Source: Oscillibacter sp. 1-3
GTDB lineage: Bacteria > Bacillota > Clostridia > Oscillospirales > Oscillospiraceae
NCBI RefSeq assembly: GCF_000403435.2
Contig: NZ_KE159707.1
Span: 126,274-190,273, forward strand
Direction of reading: 5' to 3'
Length of the DNA: 64,000 nt
Shown here: positions 24,789 through 32,249 of the stretch, piece by piece
Layout of the letters: every line of letters begins with the position of its first letter
Numbering within the stretch: position 1 is the stretch's first letter
Translations under genes and position numbers: made by a program
Notes under the pieces: model-generated
What the model was told of the DNA's origin: nothing
What the model saw: only the letters and a program-made list of their open reading frames with translations
The model's database searches: none

Positions 24789-26681
24789 ATGAGCCGGCAG
24801 GAGGCCGCGGTACAGTACGCCGCCGCGCTGAAACAGGGCCGCAAGACCTATCACGACTGCGTGCTCCGGGGGCGGTACCCCTATCCCCAGGTACTGGACG
24901 AGATTATCAGCGAGACCATGGTGGCCGGGCAGGTGGACCTGGGTGTGGTGGAGATCCCCATCGACCAGATCAAGGGCACCAAGACGGCGGGACGGCGCAC
25001 CGCCTTCGCGGCGGACTTCATGCCGCTGCTGGACCCGGACACAGAGTTTGGCACCAAGTGGATGGACCTCTGCGCGGCCCACCTGGGGGACGAGGGCATC
25101 CGGGAGCCCATCCGCTGCTTTGAGTACCTGGGCCGCTTCTATGTCCAGGAGGGCAACAAGCGGGTCAGCGTGCTCAGAAGCTACGGCGCGCCGGTGATCC
25201 CCGGCTACGTGACCCGGATGGTGCCCGTGTGGTCCGAGGCCCCGGAGATCCTGGCCTATTACGATTTTATGGAGTCCTACCCCCGGACGAAGCTCTACCG
25301 GGTGCGGTTCAGCCGGGCGGGCAGCTTCCAGAAGCTCCAGAAGGCCCTGGGCTACGAACCGGACCACGTGTGGACCGACGACGAGCGGCGGCGCTTCACC
25401 GCCGGGTATACCTACTTCCAGGAGCCCTTCCGCAAGCTGGGGGGTGGGGAGCTCAATATCACCACGGCGGACGCCCTGCTGGTGTGGCTGAAGGTCTATG
25501 AGTTCGATCAGCTGGTGTCCCTCTCCACCGCAGAGCTCACAAAGAGCATCAAGGCCGTCTGGGCGGACATCAGGGCCCTGACGGAGCCCATCGAGGTCAA
25601 GACCGACGCGCCGGAGCCCAAGGACAGCGGCCTCCTGGGCCGCCTCTTCAAGCCCGCCCACCTCAACGTGGCCTTTGTCAGCGACCAGCTGCCAAAGCAC
25701 AGTGACTGGGCCCGGGCCCACGACCTGGGACGGCAGTACCTGGAGGCCGTCATGGGGGAGAGGGTGACCACCCAGGTCTTCGACGGCGTCCGTCCCGACG
25801 GCGAGGCCGAGGCCGCCATGGAGGCCGCCATTGAGAACGGGGCCCAGCTGATCTTCGCCGTCACGCCGCCGCTGATCGGGGCCTGCCGCAAGACGGCGGC
25901 CCGGCACCCGGACGTGCGGATTCTGAACTGCTCGGTCTCCATGCCCTACGCCGGCGTGCAGACCTATTACAGCCGGATCTACGAGGGGAAGTTCATCGCC
26001 GGGGCGATCGCCGGGGCCATGAGCCGGGACGGGCGCATCGGGTACGTGGCCTCCAGTCCCATCTTCGGCGTGCCCGCCAGCATCAATGCCTTCGCCCAGG
26101 GGGCCCAGCTGACCAACCCCGGCGTGCGCATCCTCCTGCGCTGGTCCTGCGTGGAGGAGAACGCCATGGAGGAGCTGGCCCGGCAGGGGGTCACCCTGAT
26201 CTCCAACCGGGACATCCCCACCCCGGACCGCATCCGGGAGCCCTGGGGCTTGTGCCGGGTGGAGGGCGGAAAATTCCACGCCCTGGCCTCTCCCTACTGG
26301 CACTGGGGCAACGTCTACACCAACCTGGTGCGCAGCGTCTTCAACGGCGGCTGGGAGGTCCTGGGCCCCAGGGGGAACCAGGCGGTGAATTACTGGTGGG
26401 GCATGAACAGCCGCGCCATTGACATTTTGCTGGGGGAGAGCCTGCCGGCAGGCATCCGGCAGCTGGCGGAGATTCTCCGCCGGGGAATCATCGACGGGTC
26501 CATCCAGCCCTTCCAGGGGGCCACGACGGAGGAGATTCTCCACATGGACCGGCTCAGCGGCTGTGTGGAGGGCAGCATCCCCGCCTATGAGGACCTGCTG
26601 CCCATGGCCCGGTCCATCGTCCGGCTCCAGGGCGTCTATCGGGAGGGCATTCCTCCGGAGAAGGAGGACCCCATCCTGTGA
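24789..26681 (+). CDS. Cytoplasmic BMP-domain protein with N-terminal ParB-like domain
   Basis: This 630-residue protein joins two parts. Residues about 45-150 look like a ParB/Srx-type domain (GVVEIPIDQIKGTKTAGR then RCFEYLGRFYVQEGNKRVSVLRSYG). Residues about 295-585 form a BMP-type periplasmic-binding fold (LNVAFVSDQLPKHSDWARAHDLG, NGAQLIFAVTPPLIGACRKTA, GKFIAGAIAGAMSRDGRIGYVASSP). BMP proteins normally bind nucleosides outside the membrane, but there is no signal peptide or lipobox, so this one should be cytosolic, perhaps a ligand sensor as in the B. subtilis Med protein. It shares a GTGA junction with a phosphoesterase gene. ATG 24789 follows AGGAGG. The function is undetermined. Confidence 0.78.
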   Translation: MSRQEAAVQYAAALKQGRKTYHDCVLRGRYPYPQVLDEIISETMVAGQVDLGVVEIPIDQIKGTKTAGRRTAFAADFMPLLDPDTEFGTKWMDLCAAHLGDEGIREPIRCFEYLGRFYVQEGNKRVSVLRSYGAPVIPGYVTRMVPVWSEAPEILAYYDFMESYPRTKLYRVRFSRAGSFQKLQKALGYEPDHVWTDDERRRFTAGYTYFQEPFRKLGGGELNITTADALLVWLKVYEFDQLVSLSTAELTKSIKAVWADIRALTEPIEVKTDAPEPKDSGLLGRLFKPAHLNVAFVSDQLPKHSDWARAHDLGRQYLEAVMGERVTTQVFDGVRPDGEAEAAMEAAIENGAQLIFAVTPPLIGACRKTAARHPDVRILNCSVSMPYAGVQTYYSRIYEGKFIAGAIAGAMSRDGRIGYVASSPIFGVPASINAFAQGAQLTNPGVRILLRWSCVEENAMEELARQGVTLISNRDIPTPDRIREPWGLCRVEGGKFHALASPYWHWGNVYTNLVRSVFNGGWEVLGPRGNQAVNYWWGMNSRAIDILLGESLPAGIRQLAEILRRGIIDGSIQPFQGATTEEILHMDRLSGCVEGSIPAYEDLLPMARSIVRLQGVYREGIPPEKEDPIL

Positions 26682-27292
26682 AGCTGCTGCTGATCTCCGA
26701 CAAGGAGTGTCCCGCTCTCTGGGACTTCTACCAGCCAGGGCGGCTCAAAGGTGTGGACATGATCCTCTCCTGCGGGGACCTGAACGCCAAATACCTCTCG
26801 TTTCTCGTGACCATGGGCGGGATGCCCCTGGTCTACGTCCACGGCAACCACGACAAGACCTATGACCGCAACCCGCCGGAGGGGTGCGACTGCGCGGAGG
26901 ACCGCATTCTCCGGGTCAAGGGGCTGCGGATTCTGGGGCTGGGGGGGAGTTACCTGTACAGCGGCGGCCCCCACCAGTACACCGAGCGGCAGATGGAGGC
27001 CCGAATCCAGCGGCTGCGGTTCCAGCTGTGGCGCAGCGGCGGCGTGGACATCGTGCTGGCCCACTCCCCCATACGGGGCTACGGCGACGGGGAGGACTAC
27101 GCCCACCAGGGGTTTTCCTCCCTCCTGCAGCTGGTGGACAAGTACCAGCCGAAATACCTGATCCACGGCCACGTCCACGCCAACTACGGAGCCGACCTGC
27201 CCCGGGTTTTGCGGCGGGGGGAGACCACTATCATCAACGCCTACGAGCGGTTTCTGCTGGACACGGACAACCCGCCCCAGCCAGACCTTTGA
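26678..27292 (+). CDS. Calcineurin-like metallophosphoesterase
   Basis: The 204-residue enzyme starts with GTG 26678, overlapping the upstream stop, with GGAGAAGGAGG 8 bp before. The metallophosphoesterase motifs are in order: ISDKE (residues 7-11), CGDLN (32-36), GNHDK (56-60), AHSP and HGHVH. Motif I is normally DxH; here it is DKE, so the first metal His is missing and metal use or activity may be altered. The substrate is unknown. Tight coupling to the BMP-domain protein suggests it acts on, or is controlled by, the same small molecule. Confidence 0.82.
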   Translation: MKLLLISDKECPALWDFYQPGRLKGVDMILSCGDLNAKYLSFLVTMGGMPLVYVHGNHDKTYDRNPPEGCDCAEDRILRVKGLRILGLGGSYLYSGGPHQYTERQMEARIQRLRFQLWRSGGVDIVLAHSPIRGYGDGEDYAHQGFSSLLQLVDKYQPKYLIHGHVHANYGADLPRVLRRGETTIINAYERFLLDTDNPPQPDL

Positions 27293-27344
27293 GGCGTCTT
27301 CCGGAGCCAGCTCAGATCTGCCCGGGAAGTGTCCTCTTCGCAGA

Positions 27345-27425
27345 TTTTATGCAGGGGCGCAGCCGAAAAGCAAAATCGCGGATGATAAAATGCGTGGTTG
27401 GACACTTCCTTCGCCCAGGAGTGTC
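27345..27425 (+). repeat. Promoter-associated dispersed repeat (family 2), partial copy
   Basis: GATGATAAAATGCGTGGTTGGACACTTCC closely matches 56706-56732 and 59525-59551. All three lie immediately before a promoter. The left half (GCAGGGGCGCAGCCGAAAAGC) is a diverged version of the GC-rich part. Confidence 0.55.
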
Positions 27426-27454
27426 TTGACCGGGCTGGCGGGCTGTGCTATAAT
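27426..27454 (+). promoter_or_regulatory. Promoter of the Cys/His-repeat gene
   Basis: TTGACC (27426-27431) and TATAAT (27449-27454) are 17 bp apart, a strong sigma-A-type promoter 54 bp before the start. Confidence 0.75.
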
Positions 27455-27507
27455 TGGAAACACCTGTATTTTATCCATCTGCAAAGGAAATAGGAGGACT
27501 GCGTGTC

Positions 27508-28416
27508 ATGCGGATCAAGAGGAAACTTGCGGCTTGCCTGCTCTGTGTTCTGACTGCTGTGTCATTGGTTTTTCCGGCCTCCGCCCATGGCTGCGGGCGC
27601 CATGGCGGGCACCATGGCCAAAATACTGTTGCTGTCCAGCCTGCCGTCATAACCGTCTGCCCGGCGGGGGGCTGCACCGCCGCCGGCCGGCACAGCCACG
27701 GCGGCACGGTCTACTGCGGCTATGCCCACGCAGGCGGAGTCTGCGACGGGAACTGCCGCGCCCTCTGTCCGGTGGAGGACTGCGCGCTCACCGGGCGGCA
27801 CACCCACAGCGGCGCGGTCTATTGCGGTTACGCCCATGAGGAGGGCTTTTGCGACGGAGACTGCCGCGCCCTCTGCCCGGTGGAGAGCTGTGCCGTCAGC
27901 GGGCGGCATACCCACAGCGGCGCGGCGTACTGCGGTTACGCCCATGAGGAGGGCTTTTGCGACGGAGACTGCCGCGCCCTCTGCCCGGTGGAGAGCTGTG
28001 CCGTCAGCGGGCGGCATACCCACAGCGGCGCGGCGTACTGCGGTTACGCCCATGAGGAGGGCTTTTGCGACGGAGACTGCCGCGCCCTCTGCCCGGTGGA
28101 GAGCTGCGCCGTCAGCGGGCAGCATACCCACAGCGGCACGGCGTACTGCGGCTACGCCCATGAGGAGGGCTTTTGCGACGGAGACTGCCGCGCCCTCTGC
28201 CCGGTGGAGAGCTGCGCCGTCAGCGGGCAGCATACCCACAGCGGCACGGCGTACTGCGGCTATGCCCATGAGGAGGGCTTTTGCGACGGAGACTGCCGCG
28301 CCCTCTGCCCGGTGGCGGGCTGCGCCGTCGACGGACAGCACAGCCACAGCGGCACGGTCTACTGCGGTCTCCATCATAGCGGCGGCTTCTGCGACGGGAG
28401 CTGCGCAGCGGTGTAA
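27508..28416 (+). CDS. Secreted protein with seven 36-residue Cys/His-rich repeats
   Basis: The 302-residue protein has a signal peptide (MRIKRKLAACLLCVLTAVS..., cleavage likely after PASA near residue 25) and a short His/Gly-rich spacer (CGRHGGHHG). Seven contiguous 36-residue repeats then run to the stop. Each repeat has five Cys and three His at fixed places (pattern CPxxxC, GxHxHSG, YCGYAH, FCDGDC). Repeats 3-6 are nearly identical. Spaced HxH and Cys pairs suggest metal binding or a disulfide ladder outside the membrane. I know no named family for it. ATG 27508 follows AGGAGG; the upstream in-frame ATG at 27454 lies in the -10 box. It is a single-gene transcript ending in a 17-bp hairpin. 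Confidence 0.8.
   Translation: MRIKRKLAACLLCVLTAVSLVFPASAHGCGRHGGHHGQNTVAVQPAVITVCPAGGCTAAGRHSHGGTVYCGYAHAGGVCDGNCRALCPVEDCALTGRHTHSGAVYCGYAHEEGFCDGDCRALCPVESCAVSGRHTHSGAAYCGYAHEEGFCDGDCRALCPVESCAVSGRHTHSGAAYCGYAHEEGFCDGDCRALCPVESCAVSGQHTHSGTAYCGYAHEEGFCDGDCRALCPVESCAVSGQHTHSGTAYCGYAHEEGFCDGDCRALCPVAGCAVDGQHSHSGTVYCGLHHSGGFCDGSCAAV
27658..28413 (+). repeat. Seven tandem 108-bp repeats inside the Cys/His-rich gene
   Basis: Units begin at 27658, 27766, 27874, 27982, 28090, 28198 and 28306. Units 3-6 differ at only a few bases, so the copy number may vary by recombination. Units 1 and 7 are the most diverged. Confidence 0.9.
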
Positions 28417-28453
28417 GCGGTCCGCCCTGCCGGCGAGGCGCTTGTACCTGACG

Positions 28454-28502
28454 AAAAAACCAGCGGCATGGAGCTGAGCTCCATGCCGCTGGTTCGCCTT
28501 TT
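28454..28502. terminator. Bidirectional terminator between the repeat gene and cdd
   Basis: A perfect 17-bp stem (28458-28474 with 28478-28494) has A-rich sequence on the left and TTCGCCTTTT on the right, so it can end both converging transcripts. Confidence 0.85.
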
Positions 28503-28510
28503 GCAGCGGT

Positions 28511-28924
28511 TCAGTCCAAAGACTCCGGACCGAAGCTGTACGGCAGCAGGTCCGGCAGGGTAAAGACCGTCTCCTCCCCCGCGCCGTTGAGACAGACGAC
28601 CTCCAGATCCGGGGCAAACTCCCGCATCACCTGGCGGCAGATGCCGCAGGGGGCGCAGAAGTCCTCTCCCCGCCCGGCGATGACGATGCAGCGGAAATGG
28701 GTGTGCCCCTCCGCCACGGCGTGGGAGATGGCGTTGCGCTCGGCACAGATGCCGGCGGGGTAGGCGGCGTTCTCCACGTTGCAGCCGGTAAATACCGTTC
28801 CGTCCTCGCACTCCAGCGCCGCCCCCACGGGGAAATGGGAGTAGGGGCAGTAGGCCCGGTCCAGCATGGACATGGCGGCGGCTTTCAGTTCCTCTCTTGT
28901 CACGGTGATCTTCCTCCTTGTCAT
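28511..28924 (-). CDS. cdd: Cytidine deaminase
   Basis: The 137-residue zinc enzyme deaminates cytidine and deoxycytidine for pyrimidine salvage. Zinc ligands are C60 in CAERNAI and C93/C96 in PCGICRQV, with catalytic E62. FPVGAALE and TGCNVENAAY form the substrate pocket. The length is typical of homotetrameric bacterial Cdd. Its start overlaps the small gene upstream by four bases, so it is the last gene of a multi-gene operon. Confidence 0.95.
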   Translation of the reverse strand: MTRRKITVTREELKAAAMSMLDRAYCPYSHFPVGAALECEDGTVFTGCNVENAAYPAGICAERNAISHAVAEGHTHFRCIVIAGRGEDFCAPCGICRQVMREFAPDLEVVCLNGAGEETVFTLPDLLPYSFGPESLD

Positions 28925-29241
28925 TCTTCGCTTCGGGAGACATACAGGACGGTGACTGTGCGTTCATCCGCAGTTCCCGCGTCCATGGACTCCGTATCAT
29001 AATATATCGTGATGCCGTGGAGCCGGTCCGGCCAGTAGACATCGCAGAGGCCGTCCCATTTGGTGGTCACCTCTCTGTGGGGATCGCCCCAGGCGGCGTG
29101 GACCTCCTCACGGGTATGGCCCTCCAGAGCAAGGGAAAGCCTGGGAGACAGGCCGGCCTCCTCCAGAGGGGGGATCTCCTTGACCGGGCAGGAGATATAC
29201 TGTACCGGGACGGTGTAGGAATCGGCCAATCCCCGGTTCAT
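28921..29241 (-). CDS. Small protein of an AWGxP-motif family (paralogue 2)
   Basis: The 106-residue protein ends with REEVHAAWGDPHREVTTKWDG, DVYWPDRLHG and ITIYYDTES, the same signature as the gene just upstream (RKDILNAWGEPDG, DIYQLESG, ITVYYDPEP). No signal peptide is present, unlike its neighbour. It begins at an ATGA overlap with that gene. The fold may be of the SmpA/BLIP type, where a GxP turn precedes beta strands; this is a guess. The function is unknown. Confidence 0.65.
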   Translation of the reverse strand: MNRGLADSYTVPVQYISCPVKEIPPLEEAGLSPRLSLALEGHTREEVHAAWGDPHREVTTKWDGLCDVYWPDRLHGITIYYDTESMDAGTADERTVTVLYVSRSEE

Positions 29242-29534
29242 GGGTTCATGGGTTCCGGGTCATAGTATACGGTGATGCACATGCCGCTTTCCAGCTGGTA
29301 GATGTCGCCGAAGAAGCCGGAGAGAGACCCGTCCGGCTCTCCCCAGGCATTCAAAATGTCCTTTCGGGGAAGTCCCAGCAGGGCGGCCTCCGCCGCCTCC
29401 CAGCCCATGATGGGCAGCTCCTCCGGGCCGGGCAGCCCCGCCGGGGCGGGACTCCCGGCCAGCAGGATCGCCGCCGCCGTCACCGCCGCCAGCGCCGCGG
29501 CGGGAGGGGTCCGTCCTCTGAAAAACGCTCTCAT
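29238..29534 (-). CDS. Small secreted or anchored AWGxP-motif protein (paralogue 1)
   Basis: The 98-residue protein has an N-terminal hydrophobic segment (PAAALAAVTAAAILLAGSPAPA), a likely signal peptide or anchor, and then a 60-residue domain with ILNAWGEPDGSLSGFFGDIYQLE and ITVYYDPEP. ATG 29534 is preferred because AAAGGAG lies just upstream; an in-frame ATG at 29549 lacks one. It starts 11 bp after the deacetylase-like gene ends and overlaps the next paralogue, in an operon leading to cdd. Confidence 0.65.
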   Translation of the reverse strand: MRAFFRGRTPPAAALAAVTAAAILLAGSPAPAGLPGPEELPIMGWEAAEAALLGLPRKDILNAWGEPDGSLSGFFGDIYQLESGMCITVYYDPEPMNP

Positions 29535-29545
29535 ACGGGCTCCTT

Positions 29546-30784
29546 TCACTCCCAGAGGATCTCCCTCTGGGGCCGCGCGTCCACATCCATGATGTCCTTG
29601 GCGTCGTAGAACTGTAAGTACCGCTCCCGGGAGCGGCGGAGGGTGGTGCCGTCGGGGTGGAGGCGGTCGCAGATCACGGCGCAGATGTCCTTCTTGATAA
29701 AGCTGAAGCTCTCGGTGCCCACGGAGCAGAACACCCGGAACCCCTGGCTCTGGAGATACTGGAAGATGGGGCCGGTCTCGGTCCAGTCGTTGCCGTCGGG
29801 CCGCGCGCCGTGGGGATAGTACAGGATCGGCGTCTCCCCCACCAGGGAGCCCACCTCGTCAAGCCACTTCTGCGTATCCGTCTCGACGGTCTCCAGGGGC
29901 TTTTTGGCCAGGTTGATGTGGCCCCAGGTGTGGCTCCCGAAGGTCCAGCCGGTGCGCTTGAGCTCGGCGATGATGGGCTTCACCGCCTCCCGCTCCCGCT
30001 GGCGGTTGGCCTCGTGCTCGGCGGACTGGTCCTCCCGCTCCGTCTGAGTGCGGTAGCCCAGGATGCCGCAGTACCCCGTCAGGCTCAGGCTGGCCTTGGC
30101 GCCGAAGGGGGAGAAATCCGGATGCTCCTCCACAAATTTGTCCAGCATGGGAATGGCGTCCAGATCCCGGCTGACCACCTCGCCGCCCTCGGGGTTTTTG
30201 CCCCAGGAGGTGATTTTGCCGTCGTCGCCGATGATGAGCTTGTAAGTAAAGCCGTTTTCCAGCATGTAGGGGTAGTAGTTGGTATCGTCGTAGGAGAAGA
30301 TCACAGGCTTTTTCCCCTCGGGGAGGTAGAGGGTGTTGCGGACCATTTTGGGCTGGCCGTCCTCTCCCGTGGTCTCGCTCCATACGTCGCCGATGTCCAC
30401 CAGCACGTACCCCTTGTCGTAGACGCTTTGGAGGATCTTGGTGAACTCGTCCGCCGTGACCATGTAGTCGTCAATGCCGTCGGCCTGGGCGTCCCCGTCG
30501 AAGGCCAGCTCCGGGTACGCCACCACCGGATGGAAGAACAGATGCTCCACGATCCCGTCCCAGGCGGCGTAGGGCACGCCGTCCCGGCTGCCGCCCTCCG
30601 GCATTACCGTGGGGTCCAGAATCTCGTAGGGCTCGGGCTCAGGTTCCGGCTCCGGTTCGGGGGTCTCGTTCTGGACGGGGGGCGCAGAGTCCTCCTCCGG
30701 AGACGCGGCGGGAGGCGTCTGGCCGCAGGCGCTCAGGGACAGTAGAAGGGCCAGCAGGAGGAAAAGGGCAGTAAAACGGGGCAT
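29546..30784 (-). CDS. Polysaccharide-deacetylase-like (NodB-fold) lipoprotein
   Basis: This 412-residue protein is a lipoprotein (signal peptide with lipobox LSACGQ, Cys about residue 22) with an acidic Pro-Glu linker (TPEPEPEPEPEP). The catalytic region has KPVIFSYDDTNYY, where the acid/metal Asp pair sits, GSHTWGHINL, which supplies the metal-binding HxxxH, and PILYYPHGARPDG. This fits family-4 carbohydrate esterases that deacetylate cell-wall or exopolysaccharide sugars outside the membrane. ATG 30784 follows AAAGGACG. Much of the middle (YNLYLPEGKK region) is not recognised. Confidence 0.78.
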   Translation of the reverse strand: MPRFTALFLLLALLLSLSACGQTPPAASPEEDSAPPVQNETPEPEPEPEPEPYEILDPTVMPEGGSRDGVPYAAWDGIVEHLFFHPVVAYPELAFDGDAQADGIDDYMVTADEFTKILQSVYDKGYVLVDIGDVWSETTGEDGQPKMVRNTLYLPEGKKPVIFSYDDTNYYPYMLENGFTYKLIIGDDGKITSWGKNPEGGEVVSRDLDAIPMLDKFVEEHPDFSPFGAKASLSLTGYCGILGYRTQTEREDQSAEHEANRQREREAVKPIIAELKRTGWTFGSHTWGHINLAKKPLETVETDTQKWLDEVGSLVGETPILYYPHGARPDGNDWTETGPIFQYLQSQGFRVFCSVGTESFSFIKKDICAVICDRLHPDGTTLRRSRERYLQFYDAKDIMDVDARPQREILWE

Positions 30785-30908
30785 CGAAAAAACGTCCTTT
30801 CTGTCGAATTTTCTGACAGATACAGTATGACAGAAATGGCGAAAAAAAGAATCACAAAAAAGTGACAAAATAAAGACAAAATCTGGGTGAATTGTTACAA
30901 TTGCGAAA

Positions 30909-30941
30909 GGCCGCCGGAGGGGAGCGCCCCCTCCGGCGGCC
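30909..30941 (-). terminator. spoVAE terminator
   Basis: On the minus strand a 14-bp stem (30941-30928 with 30922-30909) is followed by TTTCGC, 12 bp after the spoVAE stop. Confidence 0.7.
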
Positions 30942-30952
30942 AATGTCCGCAG

Positions 30953-31309
30953 CTACCGCTTGTCCCCCGGTTTGAAGATCAGCGCCATGACCACGCCGGC
31001 CGTCACCGCCATGGTAATGCCGCCGGCCGTGGCGCTGAGGCCCCCGGTGAGAATCCCCAGCCAGCCCTGTTCGCCCACGGCCTTTTTCACACCCTTAGCC
31101 AGGGCATGGCCGAAGCCGGTGAGGGGCACCGTGGCCCCGGCGCCGCCCCAGTCCGCCAGAGGCTGGTAGAGCCCCAGGGCGCTGACCAGCACCCCAACCA
31201 CCACATAGCCCGTCAGGATGCGGGCGGGGGTAAGCTGGGTCTTGTCGATCAGAATCTGGCCGATGGCGCAGAGGATGCCGCCGCAGAGAAACGCGTTGAG
31301 ATATTCCAT
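30953..31309 (-). CDS. spoVAE: Stage V sporulation protein AE
   Basis: The 118-residue membrane protein has three to four helices and the SpoVAE signature MEYLNAFLCGGILCAIGQILID, TPARILTGYVVVGV and GFGHALAKGVKKAV. SpoVA proteins form the inner-membrane channel that loads dipicolinic acid into the forespore and releases it on germination. ATG 31309 follows GGGAGGC; an ATG at 31324 is less well placed. spoVAC and spoVAD are not next to it here. Its presence marks the organism as an endospore former. Confidence 0.9.
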   Translation of the reverse strand: MEYLNAFLCGGILCAIGQILIDKTQLTPARILTGYVVVGVLVSALGLYQPLADWGGAGATVPLTGFGHALAKGVKKAVGEQGWLGILTGGLSATAGGITMAVTAGVVMALIFKPGDKR

Positions 31310-31369
31310 ATTTCTGCCTCCCATGGGATTTTTCCTCAGTGTTTCCCAGGAGGGCGGAACTATGCACGC

Positions 31370-32104
31370 TCAGACAATGAAGCCGCCGTCGGCGGAGAGC
31401 ACCTGTCCCGTGACGAAGGAGGCGCCCTCCGAGGCGAAAAAAGCCACGGCGTGGGCCACGTCCTCCGGCGTGCCCAGGCGGCCCAGGGGCGTCTGCTCCG
31501 CCAGATCCCGCAGGGTCTCCCGCCCCAGGACCTGCACCATGTCCGTGTCGATGACGCCGGGGGCCACGCAGTTCACCCGGATGCCGGAGGGGGCCAGCTC
31601 CAGGGCCAGGGAGCGGGTCAGGCCGATGAGGGCCGCCTTGGTGCAGGCGTAGGCCGTCTCGCAGGAGGCTCCCCGGAGACCCCAGATGGAGGAGATGTTG
31701 ACAATGCACCCCCGCTTCTCCGAGATCATGTGGGGCAGGACGGCCTGAATGGCGTTCCGGGCGCCCCCCAGGTTTACGTCCAGGTACCGCTCCCACAGCT
31801 CGTCCGTGATGTCCTGGAACAGGCACTGGCCCGCCACGCCGGCGTTGTTCACCAGCAGCTCCACGGGGCCCAGGGTCTCCGAGGCGGCGCGAACCATCTC
31901 GCTCACGGCGGCGCGGTTTGCGACGTCGGCCCGGAAGGCCATGGCCGTCCGGCCCTCAGTGCGGAGGAGGGACACGGTCTCCTCCGCGGCCTCCCGGTGC
32001 TCCAGATAGTTGACGCAGACGGACCAGCCCTGCCGGGCCAGTTCCAGAACGACGGCCCGGCCGATGCCCCGGGAGGAGCCGGTGACCAGTGCGGAACGGT
32101 TCAT
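31370..32104 (-). CDS. Short-chain dehydrogenase/reductase, FabG-like
   Basis: The 244-residue NAD(P)-dependent oxidoreductase has the dinucleotide motif TGSSRGIG (residues 8-15), NNAG in LLVNNAGVAG, a catalytic Ser in NISSIWG and the YxxxK pair in YACTKAAL. The C-terminal FVTGQVLSADGGF is typical of FabG-type 3-oxoacyl-ACP reductases. It stands apart from other fatty-acid genes, so a different ketone substrate is equally possible. ATG 32104 follows GAAAGGA. It shares its strand with spoVAE, 60 bp apart. Confidence 0.85.
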   Translation of the reverse strand: MNRSALVTGSSRGIGRAVVLELARQGWSVCVNYLEHREAAEETVSLLRTEGRTAMAFRADVANRAAVSEMVRAASETLGPVELLVNNAGVAGQCLFQDITDELWERYLDVNLGGARNAIQAVLPHMISEKRGCIVNISSIWGLRGASCETAYACTKAALIGLTRSLALELAPSGIRVNCVAPGVIDTDMVQVLGRETLRDLAEQTPLGRLGTPEDVAHAVAFFASEGASFVTGQVLSADGGFIV

Positions 32105-32249
32105 AAAAACAGTCCTTTCGTGATGGGATTTCCTCTGCATTATACCAGCTTTTTCCGCGGATGGGAACAGGGAGTTTGGATGCCTCGCTCCCGGCCGTTC
32201 AATGAATGGAGAGCGGGCGGAGCGGCGTAAATTTCGTCTGGTCCTTCAG

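Noticed and set aside
27658..28413. CRISPR array
   Set aside because: The 108-bp units are contiguous with no spacers and encode an open reading frame.
27562..28617. Minus-strand and alternative-frame repeat proteins opposite the Cys/His-rich gene
   Set aside because: Repeats in other frames follow automatically from the 108-bp DNA repeats. Only the sense frame has a signal peptide, promoter and ribosome site.
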